From the NCBI GenBank assembly GCA_027533425.1, contig JAPZUD010000001.1:744001-808000 (forward strand): 64,000 bases of DNA, written 5' to 3'. Positions within the stretch are counted from its first letter, which is position 1. Each line of letters starts with the position of its first letter. The position numbers and the translations under genes were made by a program. Below are positions 21,355 to 31,119 of the stretch, in pieces. The notes beneath the pieces are model-generated. The model was given only the letters and a program-made list of their open reading frames with translations. It ran no database searches and had not been told where the DNA came from. The stretch is from Beijerinckiaceae bacterium (GTDB lineage: Bacteria > Pseudomonadota > Alphaproteobacteria > Rhizobiales > Beijerinckiaceae).

Positions 21355-22200
21355 TCAGGCGGCCGCGTCGGAGGCCTTTTCCAGCCGCTTCGCCTCGTGC
21401 CAGAGAGCGTCCATCTCCTCGAGGCTGGCCTCGGCCAGGCTGATGCCACGGGCCGCAAGACCGGCCTCGATATGCCGGAAACGCCGGCAGAATTTCGCAT
21501 TGGCATCGCCAAGCGCCGCTTCGGGCTCGATATCGGCATGCCGGGCGAGATTGGCGATCACGAACAGCATGTCGCCGATTTCTTCCTGCAGATGGGCCCG
21601 GTCGCCCTGATCGAGCGCCTCCTCGACTTCCGCGATTTCCTCACGCAATTTGGCGAGTACCGCGCGCGGATCGTTCCAGTCAAAGCCCACCGTGCCGGCC
21701 TTCTTCTGCAGCTTCACCGCGCGGGTGAGGGCAGGCATGACCCGTGGAACGTCATCCAGCAGGCCCGGCAAAGCCTCGCCGGACGCTTTGCCGGCCTCCG
21801 CCTTGCGCGCTCGCTTCTCGGCCCGCTCCTCGGCCTTGATCGCCTCCCACAGCGCCTTGACCAGCCCGGGATTGCCGGCAGAGCGATCACCGAAAACATG
21901 CGGATGCCGGCGGATCAGCTTCCGCGTGATCGCCTCGACGACATCGGCAAAGGCGAAATGGCCGGCTTCCTCGGCCATCCGGGCATGGAACACGACCTGC
22001 AGCAGCAGATCGCCCAGCTCGTCGCAGAGATCGACCATGTCATCCCGCGCAATCGCATCGGCGACCTCATAGGCTTCCTCGACCGTATAGGGCGCGATGC
22101 TCGCGAAATCCTGTTCGATGTCCCACGGACACCCGGTCTCGCGATGGCGCAAGGCCGCCATGATCGCGAGCAGGTCATCGATGTTCCGGGAGGGTTTCAT
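21355..22200 (-). CDS. mazG: Nucleoside triphosphate pyrophosphohydrolase MazG
   Basis: MazG hydrolyses (d)NTPs to monophosphates and pyrophosphate, a house-cleaning role. The 281 residues hold two MazG domains. The first has [28 protein letters not shown] with the metal-binding EExxE/ExxD pattern completed by [17 protein letters not shown]. The second has [15 protein letters not shown] and [19 protein letters not shown]. It runs convergently with hflX, with 4 bases between the stop codons. ATG 22200 was chosen; a GTG two codons upstream is possible. Confidence 0.94.
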   Translation of the reverse strand: MKPSRNIDDLLAIMAALRHRETGCPWDIEQDFASIAPYTVEEAYEVADAIARDDMVDLCDELGDLLLQVVFHARMAEEAGHFAFADVVEAITRKLIRRHPHVFGDRSAGNPGLVKALWEAIKAEERAEKRARKAEAGKASGEALPGLLDDVPRVMPALTRAVKLQKKAGTVGFDWNDPRAVLAKLREEIAEVEEALDQGDRAHLQEEIGDMLFVIANLARHADIEPEAALGDANAKFCRRFRHIEAGLAARGISLAEASLEEMDALWHEAKRLEKASDAAA

Positions 22201-22493
22201 GGGCACTCCAGTGACCGGCTGATCAGGCGCCGCAGCGGGCCGGCAGCGCCTGGGGGAGATGGCAGAGGAGGCCGAAGGCCGGCCCGCGTCAATCCTGTTC
22301 CTTGATTCGCATAAGACATATTATGGAACTTTCAAATCAATCCAGCATCTGGAGAAAGGTCCACTGAACACCAACCTTTCTTTCGTCAAAACAAAGCTTT
22401 GCCCTATCTTTCTAACGTGAATGTCCCTGCCGGCCTTCGCCCGCAGCGCGCAACGCTATGCGTCAACCGGAATCCCACCGGAGAATGTGCGCG

Positions 22494-23297
22494 TCAGGAC
22501 GCGCTGAACTCGACAATCATCCCGTCATGCGCTGGCCGGATATGCGGCGGCAATTCGCGGATCAGCCGGCCATAATCGAGATCGGTATGGAGGTTGGTCA
22601 GCACGGCCCGGTGCGGCCGCATCCGGCCGATCCAGTCCAAAGCCTCGCTCAGGCTGAAATGCGTGCCATGCGGCAAATCCCGCAGCGCATCGATGATCCA
22701 GTGGCCGAGCCCCTCGAGATGCGGCACGCTTTCCGGCGGAATGGCGCTGACATCCGGCGTATAGGCCAGATCGCCGATCCGGAAGCCCAGGGCCTCGATC
22801 GTGCCATGCTCCAGCGGAAAGGGTTGGAACCGGATCGGCCCACCCGCACCATCTATCTCGAATTCACCTTTACTATCAATGAGATGAGATGTCAAGATCG
22901 GCGGATAGTCGCTCCCCTCGGGCGTCTGGAAGCAATAGCCGAACCGCGCATAGAGCAGGTCCATCGTCCGGGAATCGGCATAGACCGGAATGCGCCGCCG
23001 CATAGCGAGCACCAAAGGCCGGAGATCATCGATCCCGTGCGTATGGTCGGCATGTTCATGCGTGAACACCACAGCATCGAGGGCCCCGATCCCGGCATCG
23101 ATCAGCTGCTCGCGCAGATCGGGCGACGTATCGACCAGCACGCGCGTCACTCCGTCCGGGCCCGATCGCTCGACAAGGATCGAGCAGCGCCGGCGGCGGT
23201 TGCGCGGCTCCGAAGGGTCGCATTTGCCCCAGCCCTGCGCAACGCGCGGCACCCCGCCCGACGAGCCGCAGCCAAGAATGATGACCCGCATCGCCAT
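22494..23297 (-). CDS. MBL-fold metal-dependent hydrolase (PhnP-like)
   Basis: The 267-residue protein opens with RVIILGCGSSGGVPR and carries metallo-beta-lactamase metal motifs: FTHEHADHTHGIDD (HxHxDH), GTIEALGFRIGDLAYTPDVSAI with an Asp ligand, and a final His in LTNLHTDLDY. The layout resembles PhnP, a cyclic-phosphate phosphodiesterase, and related hydrolases that follow tatD in many alphaproteobacteria. The physiological substrate is not known. A first CxxC-like zinc knuckle is absent (one Cys in GWGKCDPS). It lies 3 bases downstream of the tatD stop in the same operon. ATG 23297 or 23291 could be used. Confidence 0.88.
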   Translation of the reverse strand: MAMRVIILGCGSSGGVPRVAQGWGKCDPSEPRNRRRRCSILVERSGPDGVTRVLVDTSPDLREQLIDAGIGALDAVVFTHEHADHTHGIDDLRPLVLAMRRRIPVYADSRTMDLLYARFGYCFQTPEGSDYPPILTSHLIDSKGEFEIDGAGGPIRFQPFPLEHGTIEALGFRIGDLAYTPDVSAIPPESVPHLEGLGHWIIDALRDLPHGTHFSLSEALDWIGRMRPHRAVLTNLHTDLDYGRLIRELPPHIRPAHDGMIVEFSAS

Positions 23298-23300
23298 GGT

Positions 23301-24095
23301 TCAGGCGGCCTTTCCCAGCCGGTCGAACAACCGTTCCGTATTGGCCTCGAGCACGGGCGCCAGGGCTTCCAGCGACCGCCCCCGCACGCTCGCCAGCACG
23401 GCAGCCGTATGGGCGGTGTAGGCCGGCTCGTTCCGCTTGCCGCGATGCGGCACCGGCGCGAGATAGGGCGCGTCCGTCTCGACGAGCAGCCGGTCTTCCG
23501 GCGCCTCGGCAGCGATGGCCCGGAGTTCTTCCGAATTGCGGAAGGTCAGGATCCCGGAAAACGAGAGATAGAGCCCGAGGGCCACCCCACGCCGCGCCAG
23601 CTCGGCCCCGGAAGAGAAGCAATGCAGCACGGCCTTGAACCGCCCGCGTGCCATTTCCTCCTCGAGAATCGCGATCATGGCCTCATCCGCCGCCCGGGCA
23701 TGGATGACCAGCGGCAGGCCGGTCTGCCGTGCCGCCTCGATCTGCATGCGGAAGGACGCTTCCTGCTGGTAGCGCGGGGACTTGTCGTAGTGATAATCGA
23801 GGCCCCCTTCCCCGATCGCCACGCATTTCGGATGATCGGCCGCCTTCAGCACATCCTCCAGCGTGATGTCGGTCTCCTCGGCCGCATTATGCGGATGGGT
23901 TCCGGCTGTAAACCAGACATTCGGAAACCGCTCCGCCAGCGCGCGATAGGTTTCGATCTTCCTGACGCGCGTCGAGATCGTGATCATCCGCCGCACGCCA
24001 GCCTCGGCCGCACGCGCCACCACCGCCTCGATCTCGGTGCTGAAATCGGGGAAATCGAGATGGCAATGCGTGTCGGTGAGAACGGGCAGCGTCAC
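23301..24095 (-). CDS. TatD-family metal-dependent DNase/hydrolase
   Basis: The 264-residue TIM-barrel enzyme has the family's metal ligands: [10 protein letters not shown] (HxH), [14 protein letters not shown] with Glu, [11 protein letters not shown] with His, [11 protein letters not shown] with His, and [12 protein letters not shown] with Asp. TatD proteins are 3'-5' DNases; the YcfH/TatD subtype following metG is conserved in bacteria. GTG 24095 was taken as the start because GTGA overlaps the metG stop by 4 bases and because the motif begins 7 residues later; the longer open frame upstream runs through metG in another frame. Confidence 0.92.
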   Translation of the reverse strand: MTLPVLTDTHCHLDFPDFSTEIEAVVARAAEAGVRRMITISTRVRKIETYRALAERFPNVWFTAGTHPHNAAEETDITLEDVLKAADHPKCVAIGEGGLDYHYDKSPRYQQEASFRMQIEAARQTGLPLVIHARAADEAMIAILEEEMARGRFKAVLHCFSSGAELARRGVALGLYLSFSGILTFRNSEELRAIAAEAPEDRLLVETDAPYLAPVPHRGKRNEPAYTAHTAAVLASVRGRSLEALAPVLEANTERLFDRLGKAA

Positions 24096-25657
24096 GCCCC
24101 CTCTCCTGCCGTTTCCGGTTCGACATAGCGCGGGAACAAGGCCATCGGCGCCGGCAGCACGGTTCCGGGCACCAGCGCCTGATCGGGCACCGCATGGGCG
24201 AACATCCGCCTGTCCACCGGCACGGCCAGCAGATCGAGCAGCTTGCCGGCCGCGATGGGAATGAACGGCTGCGCGACGAGCCCGATCACCCGGAGGACTT
24301 CCGCCGTTGTCCAGAGCACGGTTTCCATCCGGGCCGGGTCGGTCTTGCGGAGCGCCCACGGCGCCTGCGCCGCGAAATAGCGATTGGTGTCGCCGACGAC
24401 CTTCCAGATATCATTGAGGATGGCATGGAGCGCGAAACTGTCCATATGCCTGCGACCGCCGGCAGCCAGGGCATAGGCACTGGCGAGCAGCGTGTCCTCG
24501 TCGCCGGTCAGGGCATGGCGCGGCGGCACCTTCGCCTCGCAATTCTTGTTGACCATCGAGAGCGAGCGCTGGGCGAGATTGCCGAGATCATTGGCGAGAT
24601 CGGCATTGAGCCGGCCCACGATCGCCTCATGGCTGTAGGAGCCATCCGCGCCGAAAGGGATCTCGCGCAGGAAGAAATAGCGGAACGCATCCAGCCCGTA
24701 TTGCTGGCTCATCGCGATCGGATCGAGCACATTGCCGAGGGATTTCGACATTTTCTCACCGCGATTGGTGAGAAACCCATGCCCGAAGACGCGCTTCGGC
24801 AGCGGCAGCCCGGCCGACATCAGCATGGCGGGCCAGATCACGGCATGGAACCGGACGATGTCCTTGCCGATGATATGCACGCTGGCAGGCCAGTATTTCC
24901 AGCGCGGTGCCTGCTCGTCCGGGAAGCCGGCTGCGGTAATGTAGTTGGTCAGGGCATCGACCCAGACATACATGACGTGCTTCTCGTCGCCCGGCACGGG
25001 AATGCCCCAGGTGAAGGTCTTGCGGCTGATCGAGAGGTCTTCGAGCCCGCGTTCCACGAAGCTGACAACCTCGTTCCGCCGGCTTTCGGGGCCGATATAG
25101 TCAGGCTGGCTGGCATAGAGCGCCAGCAGCTTGTCCTGATAGGCCGAGAGGCGGAAGAAATAGCTCTCCTCCTCGACCCATTCGACCGGCGCTCCGCTCG
25201 GCGCGAAGCGCTTGCCGCCCTCGCCCGTCGTCAGCTCCTTTTCATCGAAAAAGGCCTCGTCGCGCACGGAATACCAGCCGGAATATTTCGACAGGTAGAT
25301 GTCGCCATTGGCCTCCATCCGCCGCCAGATCGCCTGGCTGGCCGCATAGTGGCGGGGCTCCGTCGTGCGGATGAAATCGTCATTGGTGGAATCGAGCGCC
25401 TTGCCCATGGCCCGGAAGGCCGCAGCGTTGCGATCCGCCAGCTGGATCGGCGTCAGCCCCTCGCGCTCGGCCGTCTGCGCCATTTTCAGCCCGTGCTCGT
25501 CCGTGCCGGTCAGGAAGAAGACGTCGCGTCCATCCAGCCGCATGAACCGCGCAATCGCATCCGAGGCCATCAGCTCATAGGCATGGCCGAGATGGGGAAC
25601 GCCGTTCGGATAGGAAATCGCGGTGGTGATAAAGAAACGCTCGGTCACGTGGGTCAT
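24092..25657 (-). CDS. metG: Methionyl-tRNA synthetase
   Basis: The class I synthetase charges tRNA-Met. The 521 residues contain the HIGH-type motif [41 protein letters not shown], and the KMSKS loop ([11 protein letters not shown]), followed by an anticodon-binding helical domain. The connective-peptide knuckle has no Cys pair, so this is the zinc-free form, and the C-terminal tRNA-binding appendage of the E. coli enzyme is missing; both are usual for this length class. ATG 25657 was preferred to ATG 25687, which adds an unconserved [10 protein letters not shown]. Confidence 0.97.
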   Translation of the reverse strand: MTHVTERFFITTAISYPNGVPHLGHAYELMASDAIARFMRLDGRDVFFLTGTDEHGLKMAQTAEREGLTPIQLADRNAAAFRAMGKALDSTNDDFIRTTEPRHYAASQAIWRRMEANGDIYLSKYSGWYSVRDEAFFDEKELTTGEGGKRFAPSGAPVEWVEEESYFFRLSAYQDKLLALYASQPDYIGPESRRNEVVSFVERGLEDLSISRKTFTWGIPVPGDEKHVMYVWVDALTNYITAAGFPDEQAPRWKYWPASVHIIGKDIVRFHAVIWPAMLMSAGLPLPKRVFGHGFLTNRGEKMSKSLGNVLDPIAMSQQYGLDAFRYFFLREIPFGADGSYSHEAIVGRLNADLANDLGNLAQRSLSMVNKNCEAKVPPRHALTGDEDTLLASAYALAAGGRRHMDSFALHAILNDIWKVVGDTNRYFAAQAPWALRKTDPARMETVLWTTAEVLRVIGLVAQPFIPIAAGKLLDLLAVPVDRRMFAHAVPDQALVPGTVLPAPMALFPRYVEPETAGEGA

Positions 25658-25725
25658 CCTGGCTTGCCGGCTGGCGCGACAGGCCATGCCGGAATCGGGC
25701 GCATCAGGCGCCTTTTCTGTCTCTA

Positions 25726-26802
25726 TCAGCGCGCGCGGCCGGAAACCAGCATCGAAAGCTCGTCGACCAGCGTGATGACATAGGCACGGCGGTCAAGGTT
25801 GAACGCCTCCATCTGGCCGGCACTCTCCTGCATCCGGCTCCAGAATTCCGCGAGGTCCTGCGCGCGGGCCAGATCCCCCGCCGCGATGGCGGAGTGGATG
25901 CGCCCGTGCAACCAGAGCTCGATCCGCTCCAGCATGTCCGGCAAGGCCTGTTCCATTGCCCGCACTGCCTCGGCCAGCTGGTCGATCTCGCGGTGGAGCC
26001 GCTTCGGCAGCGCCTGCAGAATTCCGTCGACCAGTGCAAGGAAGCTGCGCAGCTTCGGATCGGCCAGCCGGAGAGCACGCCGGACGGAACCTTCCGCCCA
26101 ATCGGCCATCGCCGGATCGAGCGAGGCGCCCGGCAAGAGTTCCGGCAGCATGGCCGCGAGATCGGCGGACGGAAGCGGCTGGAACGGCAGCACCCGGCAG
26201 CGCGATCGAATCGTCGGCAACAGCCGTTCGGGCTGATGCGAGACCATCAGGAACATCGCGCGCGACGGGGGTTCCTCCAGCGTCTTGAGGATGGCATTCG
26301 CACTCGCGGAATTCAGGTCATCGACGGAATCGATGATGATAACTCGCCAGCCACCGAAAGCGGCGGTCTTGGAGAACAGCCCCAGAGCCGCCCGCGTCTC
26401 CTCGACACCGATCTCCATCGGAAACTTCTTTTCCTTGATCTTGTAGCGCCGCTTGAGCACGACGAGATCGGGATGGGCCTCGTTGGCGATAAGCTGCGCC
26501 GTCCGGCTGGTTTCCTCCACGGCAAGATCGCGCGGCTCGCCGAACAGGCCCGAGCCACGCTCGCCCTCCGCCAGGAGGAAGCGCGCCGCCCGGTAAGCAA
26601 AGGTCGCCTTGCCGATGCCCTGCGGCCCTGTCAGCAGGAAGGCATGATGGAGCGTACCGGCGCGGTAGAGCGAGAGGAATTCGGCCTCGGCAGCGTTGTG
26701 GCCGACAAGGCCGAGCATGGCGCGCGGATGCGGCAGATCGGGAATCCGGTCGATTTCCGGAAACTCCGGCGGCGGCAACGCAAGGCGCGGCAGGCGAACC
26801 AT
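25726..26802 (-). CDS. holB: DNA polymerase III subunit delta'
   Basis: Delta' is the rigid stator of the clamp loader. The 358 residues contain the degenerate P-loop [20 protein letters not shown], the Walker B-like [20 protein letters not shown], the [22 protein letters not shown] stretch and a sensor-like [14 protein letters not shown] (SRC motif). The C-terminal helical collar is weakly conserved. ATG 26802 abuts the tmk stop (1-base overlap), and tmk-holB is a standard pair. The metG gene follows after 68 bases. Confidence 0.94.
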   Translation of the reverse strand: MVRLPRLALPPPEFPEIDRIPDLPHPRAMLGLVGHNAAEAEFLSLYRAGTLHHAFLLTGPQGIGKATFAYRAARFLLAEGERGSGLFGEPRDLAVEETSRTAQLIANEAHPDLVVLKRRYKIKEKKFPMEIGVEETRAALGLFSKTAAFGGWRVIIIDSVDDLNSASANAILKTLEEPPSRAMFLMVSHQPERLLPTIRSRCRVLPFQPLPSADLAAMLPELLPGASLDPAMADWAEGSVRRALRLADPKLRSFLALVDGILQALPKRLHREIDQLAEAVRAMEQALPDMLERIELWLHGRIHSAIAAGDLARAQDLAEFWSRMQESAGQMEAFNLDRRAYVITLVDELSMLVSGRAR

Positions 26803-27446
26803 CAGGCTCCGGCCCCGGTAAACGCGATGGCGGAATTCGCCGCCACTACCGCGCGGATGGAGGCAGCGACCGCGTCGGCCGGCCTGTCGGCGTCCACCAC
26901 ATGGATGCGGTCCGGCTCGCGGCGGGCCAAAGCCAGGAACCGCGCCCGCACGCGGGCGTGGAAGGCGAGGTCAGCCCGTTCGAAGGCATCGCCTGCCATC
27001 CCGCGCTGGCGCGCCCGGCCAAGGCCGGCTTCCGGCGGCAGGTCAAGCAGCAGCGTCAGGTCCGGCACCAGCCCGGCGGTGCCAAGCAGGATCGTCGCTT
27101 CCAGCGCATCCTCGGCGACAGCCTCGCCTTGATAGGCGCGGGTCGAATCCGCAAAGCGGTCGCAGAGCACAATTTGGCCCGCCCGCATGGCAGGGCGGAT
27201 CACCCGGCTGACATGGTCATGCCGGGCAGCCGCGAAAAGCAGCGCCTGCGTCATCGCGCCGGGCGGCTCGCCGGCATTGAGCAGCAGGCCCCGGATCGAT
27301 TCGGCCAATGGCGTACCACCGGGCTCGCGCGTCAGGACAACCTCGTGGCCGGCAGAGCGCAGACTGTCCGCAAGAAGACGGATCTGGGTCGACTTGCCTG
27401 CACCCTCGCCGCCCTCGAACGTGATGAAGAAGCCGGGATCGATCAT
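26802..27446 (-). CDS. tmk: Thymidylate kinase
   Basis: The kinase phosphorylates dTMP to dTDP. The 214 residues have the P-loop FEGGEGAGKSTQIRLL, the dTMP/DR motif VLCDRFADSTRAYQG and the lid stretch ARQRGMAGDAFERADLAFH. Arg residues needed for catalysis are present in the lid. The ATG overlaps the upstream carboxypeptidase-like gene by 4 bases (ATGA), and its stop overlaps the holB start by 1 base, so dacF-like, tmk and holB form one translationally coupled unit. Confidence 0.96.
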   Translation of the reverse strand: MIDPGFFITFEGGEGAGKSTQIRLLADSLRSAGHEVVLTREPGGTPLAESIRGLLLNAGEPPGAMTQALLFAAARHDHVSRVIRPAMRAGQIVLCDRFADSTRAYQGEAVAEDALEATILLGTAGLVPDLTLLLDLPPEAGLGRARQRGMAGDAFERADLAFHARVRARFLALARREPDRIHVVDADRPADAVAASIRAVVAANSAIAFTGAGA

Positions 27447-28723
27447 GGCGTGCGCGTTCCGGTGGAACCGGTCGTCGCCGGAGCCTGCGCGCCGGGCGGC
27501 GGCGCTTCCGGCTTCTTGCGCCAGCCGAACTGGGCGACAACCCAGCCGATTCCGTTCCGCGCGACCTGCCGCGAAACCTCCAGTGCTGCATCCCGCGCAC
27601 GATCGACGACACCGCCCGGGGCGACCCTCTCCGAAGAGACGAGCGGCGCAGACTGGATCAAACGCCCGTCGATCAGGATCTCGAGCCGGGCCACCTCGCG
27701 GCCGGCCTCGACCGGCGCTGGCAGCGGCCCGCGATAGACCAGCCGGAGCTGCGTGCCGTCATTCGTCCCGCGCAGCAACGGCAGCCGGACCTCGCGCGCT
27801 GTCTGCACCGGCACCGAACCGCGCTGGCCGCCATAGACCGCGACCTCGCCGATCCTGGCGCCTTCCGGGAACAATGTCCGGATCTCGAAACGGCGGAAGC
27901 CCCATTCGAGCATCTTGCGGGCTTCGAGCGCGCGTTCCTGCACGCTCTCCAGCCCGGCCATGGCAACGATCAGCCGCCGGCCATCCTGCACGGCCGAGCC
28001 GATGATGGCTTGCCCGGTCTCCGGCAGGAACCCGGTCGCGAGCCCGTCTGCGCCGATCTCCATCGGCAGGAGCGGGTTGCGGCTCACCTGCCGCCCGCGC
28101 CCGAGCGGGAAATCACGCTGGGCAAAGATCGGATAGAGTTCGGGATAGGCATCGATCAGATGCGTCGCCAGGATGACAAGATCACGCAGGGTCGCGACCT
28201 GCCCTTCAGCAGCATAGCCGGTAGCATTCTGGAACACCGAATTCCGCATGCCGAGGCTCTGCGCTTGGGCATTCATCAATTCCACGAATCGCGGTTCCTG
28301 CCCGGCAATGCCCTGCGCCAGCGTGATCGCGGCATCATTGGCCCCGCCGACGATCAGGCCTGTGAGCAATTCGCTGACCTTGATCACCCGGTTCGGTGTC
28401 AGAAGCATGTTCGGATTGCCGGAAACCGCCCCGCCGCGCCGCCAGGCATCGACCGAGACGACCATGTCATCCTCGGGCTTCAACCGGCCTTCCTTGATCT
28501 CGCGGAAGACGATCGCCACGGTCATCAGCTTGGCGAGGCTGGCCGGCGCGATCCGGCGGTCAGCCTCGCGCTCGAACAGCACGGCGCGGCTGGAATGGTC
28601 GAAGAGAATGGCCTGCTTGGCGGCGGTCTCGAAGGGCGCGGCGCGTTCCTGCGCGGCAAGCGGCAACGCAGCCGCAACGAACGCGGCGAGGCCGATCACC
28701 CAAATCCGAAAACGCCTGACCAT
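27443..28723 (-). CDS. DacF/PBP5-like D-Ala-D-Ala carboxypeptidase family protein with altered SxN and KTG motifs
   Basis: The 426-residue periplasmic protein has a signal peptide (IWVIGLAAFVAAALPLAAQ, about residues 7-26) and the S11 peptidase fold, followed by a C-terminal beta-rich PBP5-type domain and a Pro/Ala/Thr-rich tail. The first motif is intact: Ser62-Leu-Ala-Lys65. The second should be SxN but reads Gly127-Ala-Asn129, and the KTG box reads Ala229-Thr-Gly231. These residues take part in catalysis in PBP5, so activity may be reduced or changed. It is coupled to tmk. A role in cell-wall trimming is inferred from the family. Confidence 0.88.
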   Translation of the reverse strand: MVRRFRIWVIGLAAFVAAALPLAAQERAAPFETAAKQAILFDHSSRAVLFEREADRRIAPASLAKLMTVAIVFREIKEGRLKPEDDMVVSVDAWRRGGAVSGNPNMLLTPNRVIKVSELLTGLIVGGANDAAITLAQGIAGQEPRFVELMNAQAQSLGMRNSVFQNATGYAAEGQVATLRDLVILATHLIDAYPELYPIFAQRDFPLGRGRQVSRNPLLPMEIGADGLATGFLPETGQAIIGSAVQDGRRLIVAMAGLESVQERALEARKMLEWGFRRFEIRTLFPEGARIGEVAVYGGQRGSVPVQTAREVRLPLLRGTNDGTQLRLVYRGPLPAPVEAGREVARLEILIDGRLIQSAPLVSSERVAPGGVVDRARDAALEVSRQVARNGIGWVVAQFGWRKKPEAPPPGAQAPATTGSTGTRTP

Positions 28724-28804
28724 CTGCCCGTGGGGCCTCCCGCCCTCTTAATGCCCAAGCGGCGGAGCAAGGTCAAACCGTGGCAACGGCCGGGGTGGGG
28801 AAAG

Positions 28805-29914
28805 TCAGCGCGTGCTGCCGCGCGAAGGCTGGAGCGTATCGAACCGGTCGAACTGGCTGAACGGATGCCCGGCACCGAAGCGCGAGAAGCCGCCTTCCAT
28901 CGCCACGAAGGAGAGGTCGGTCGGCCGGGCCGGCGGAAGCGGGGCGCCGGTCAGCCGCTGCGAACCGGCAGCCGGAAGCGAACCGGGCGTGACAGGACTT
29001 GCTGCACCGCCGATCGTATCGAGATCGAACGGCCTGGCGGGGGGCAATGGCGCATCGACAACCGGCGTGAACCGCGTCTGCGTGATCACGGCCGGCTGTT
29101 GCGGCGCTGCGGCCCGCGTCAGGGGAACCGTGCTGTCATCCTGCTGCGAGGTAAAGGAAAGGAGCGAGGAATTCCGCTGCGGACGGGCCGTGGCCACCGG
29201 TTCGACCGAGGCCACCATCGTGGTCGACGTGCCGCCGGCCGGCGCCCGGGCCGGGCCATTGGTCGAGAGCGAGGCAATCAGCCGGGTATCGTCCGACCCT
29301 GCAAGACCGGCCGGGCCGAGATAATCCACCTTCACCCGCGCCGTCCCGATATGGCGGAACTGGAGGAGGTTGGCCGTCTTTTCCGAGACGTCGACGATGC
29401 GGCCGGCATGATAGGGCCCGCGATCATTCACGCGCACGATGATCGAGTGATTGTTGGCGAGATTCGTCACCCGCGCATAGCTGGGCAGCGGCATGGTCGG
29501 ATGCGCGGCCGAAACGGAGTTGCGGTCATAGACTTCGCCATTGGCGGTCTTGCGGCCGTGGAAGGCAATGCCATACCAGCTGGCGAGCCCGGACACGCTG
29601 TAGCCCTCCGGCTTCTCGCGCGGGACATAGCGCCGCCCGGCGACCGTGTAGGGGCGGCCGACCTGGTAACGCCCACCACCCTTCGGCGCATCATCATCCA
29701 GCCCCACGACACGCGGGCTGGCCTTGCCGTATTTCGGATGGGAAAACGCCCCGATTTCCTTGGACGTGTGCTGGCGGCCAGGACCGGAAGGCTGGTTCGC
29801 GCAGTTCGCGGCGATAAGGGCAAGCGCGGACACGCCTGCAATCCGCGTGAAGATCGACGCCGCACGGCCATGGATGCCCGGGCTACGCGCCCCGCCTTCG
29901 TTCCGAACCGGCAT
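28805..29914 (-). CDS. rlpA: RlpA-family septal ring lytic transglycosylase
   Basis: The 369-residue exported protein carries the RlpA double-psi beta-barrel: VSGLASWYGIAFHGRKTANGEVYD, TMPLPSYARVTNLANNHSIIVRVNDRGPYHAGRIVDVSEKTA. The catalytic-region Asp and His are in DRGPYH. The N-terminus has a membrane segment ending in IAANC, a possible but weak lipobox. The C-terminal half is Pro/Ala/Ser-rich and no SPOR domain is seen, although the E. coli protein has one. RlpA cleaves peptidoglycan lacking stem peptides. ATG 29914 is favoured over TTG 29929. Confidence 0.9.
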   Translation of the reverse strand: MPVRNEGGARSPGIHGRAASIFTRIAGVSALALIAANCANQPSGPGRQHTSKEIGAFSHPKYGKASPRVVGLDDDAPKGGGRYQVGRPYTVAGRRYVPREKPEGYSVSGLASWYGIAFHGRKTANGEVYDRNSVSAAHPTMPLPSYARVTNLANNHSIIVRVNDRGPYHAGRIVDVSEKTANLLQFRHIGTARVKVDYLGPAGLAGSDDTRLIASLSTNGPARAPAGGTSTTMVASVEPVATARPQRNSSLLSFTSQQDDSTVPLTRAAAPQQPAVITQTRFTPVVDAPLPPARPFDLDTIGGAASPVTPGSLPAAGSQRLTGAPLPPARPTDLSFVAMEGGFSRFGAGHPFSQFDRFDTLQPSRGSTR

Positions 29915-30024
29915 ATGCCCCCCACCCAAACCGGGAAAGTGAAGAACACCTTCCCCCAGTCACGAGAATGTGAACCGTTGTGGCAACACAAAACCCAGAA
30001 TAAGGCGGGTTAAAGGCGAGCGGT

Positions 30025-30048
30025 GCCGGGGTCAAGCATTGCCCCGGC
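30025..30048 (-). other. Hairpin after the small exported protein gene
   Basis: GCCGGGG and CCCCGGC form a 7-bp stem with a 10-base loop, 18 bases beyond the stop codon at 30066. There is no T-run, so Rho-independent termination is doubtful. Confidence 0.35.
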
Positions 30049-30065
30049 CCATCATTTCGAAATCG

Positions 30066-30455
30066 TTAATTCGGCGCCAGCCGGGCCTTGCCGCTCTCGC
30101 CGTTATCCCGACGCCAGATCAACTGGTTGGCCCCCACGCGTTCGAGGGTAAAGCACATGCGCTCGCCCTTGTACCATTCCTGCCATTGCTGGCAGAGCTG
30201 GTTGTTGTTGATCCACCAGCGGCCCGAATCCTGCGGCTTGAAGAACCGCGCCAGTCCGATCGCTTCGCCCGAGGCATCCACCCGCCCGCCGGGCCGGTAA
30301 TTCATCGGCAATTCGCCACCCAGCGGCGTGGCGAGATAGACGCGATTCGCCGTAACGGCCGCGCGGATCTGTTCGCCGGTCATCGGACCGCGCTCGTTCG
30401 CCGTCGCCATGCCGAATGTCATCAAGCCTGCCAGACAACCCAGTACCAGCCGCAT
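30066..30455 (-). CDS. Small exported protein of unknown function
   Basis: The 129-residue protein has a signal peptide (MRLVLGCLAGLMTFGMATA, cleavage near residue 20). The mature part of about 110 residues has a start MTGEQIRAAVTANRVYLATP, an aromatic centre with GRWWINNNQLCQQWQEWYKG and a Cys about 18 residues later (MCFTLER) that may form a disulfide. The pattern recalls short alphaproteobacterial periplasmic proteins of unknown function, but I cannot name a family. AAGGAGGT lies 5 bases before ATG 30455, which fixes the start. The tRNA-Ser gene lies 168 bases away on the other strand. Confidence 0.8.
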   Translation of the reverse strand: MRLVLGCLAGLMTFGMATANERGPMTGEQIRAAVTANRVYLATPLGGELPMNYRPGGRVDASGEAIGLARFFKPQDSGRWWINNNQLCQQWQEWYKGERMCFTLERVGANQLIWRRDNGESGKARLAPN

Positions 30456-30622
30456 CAATAACCTCCTTGTTGGCCCCGTCGTTGTTACGCAGGAGGGCGT
30501 GGCAGCGGTTCACTGCCGCGTGGCAATTTTTCGCGCCACGGGTGCAGCCCGCTCCCTCCCGTCCGAAAATTCCCGCCCGCTCTCTTGCCTCCATCGGCCG
30601 AAACGGGCATTTCCTTGCATGT

Positions 30623-30712
30623 GGATGGGTGGCCGAGTGGTTTAAGGCAGCGGTCTTGAAAACCGCCGTAGGTGCAAGCCTACCGTGAGTTCGAATCTCA
30701 CCCCATCCGCCA
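30623..30712 (+). tRNA. tRNA-Ser (anticodon UGA)
   Basis: The 90-base sequence folds as a class II tRNA. The acceptor GGATGGG pairs with CCCATCC, followed by discriminator G and an encoded CCA. The D-arm is GCCGAGTGGTTTAAGGC, the anticodon stem-loop GCGGTCTTGAAAACCGC has anticodon TGA, a long variable arm (GTAGGTGCAAGCCTAC) follows, and the T-loop is TTCGAAT. Anticodon UGA and the long variable arm specify serine. Confidence 0.97.
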
Positions 30713-31119
30713 TTAATCATTGACGTCACTCACGAAAATGGCACCGCTCTTCTGCGGATCGGCCTGGCGCCCCACTTCTTGCGGCCTCTGGGATGGCGGG
30801 CGCCCCCTCCCCGCCCCGTCGCCCCCGGGCGCAGGCGTCCAGCTGACGGCTTTGGGGAGGCTCTCGATGCGGACGAAGACATCTGGCCGCACCGCGCTGC
30901 ATGTCCGGTAGCCCCTGCCCCTGACCTGCACGGCCTTCCACGACGACAACAGCCTATCGATGGCGGCCCTGCCGGACATCCATCATCGCGATCGGAAGGA
31001 TGATCCAGCGGCTCGTCTTGAAGCAGCGCAACGGTGCGGCGTCCTCGGGCCCGAAACGCCATCGGCTCCCTCGCGGGGCACAGGCCGGCCTCCCCTGCCA
31101 GCGCCGCTGCGCCTGCCTG
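30713..31119. other. Gap after tRNA-Ser with no convincing gene
   Basis: About 400 bases follow the tRNA before the promoter of the catabolic cluster. Short open frames exist on both strands, including an 88-codon one on the minus strand (30713-30979), but none has a ribosome-binding site plus a recognisable protein pattern. No integrase, no repeat of the tRNA 3' end and no inverted repeats of an insertion sequence were found. Confidence 0.5.

Noticed and set aside
28010-30013. 667-codon plus-strand frame across dacF-like and rlpA genes
   Set aside because: It is antisense to two proteins with clear motifs and spans their intergenic gap, which a real gene would not need to do.
30623-30712. 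tRNA-Ser as an active attachment site of a mobile element
   Set aside because: No integrase and no direct repeat of the tRNA 3' end were found in the window; only the weaker island idea is kept as a finding.
30713-30979. 88-codon minus-strand frame next to tRNA-Ser
   Set aside because: No ribosome-binding site of note, biased Gly/Arg/Pro composition and no recognised family; kept as intergenic.
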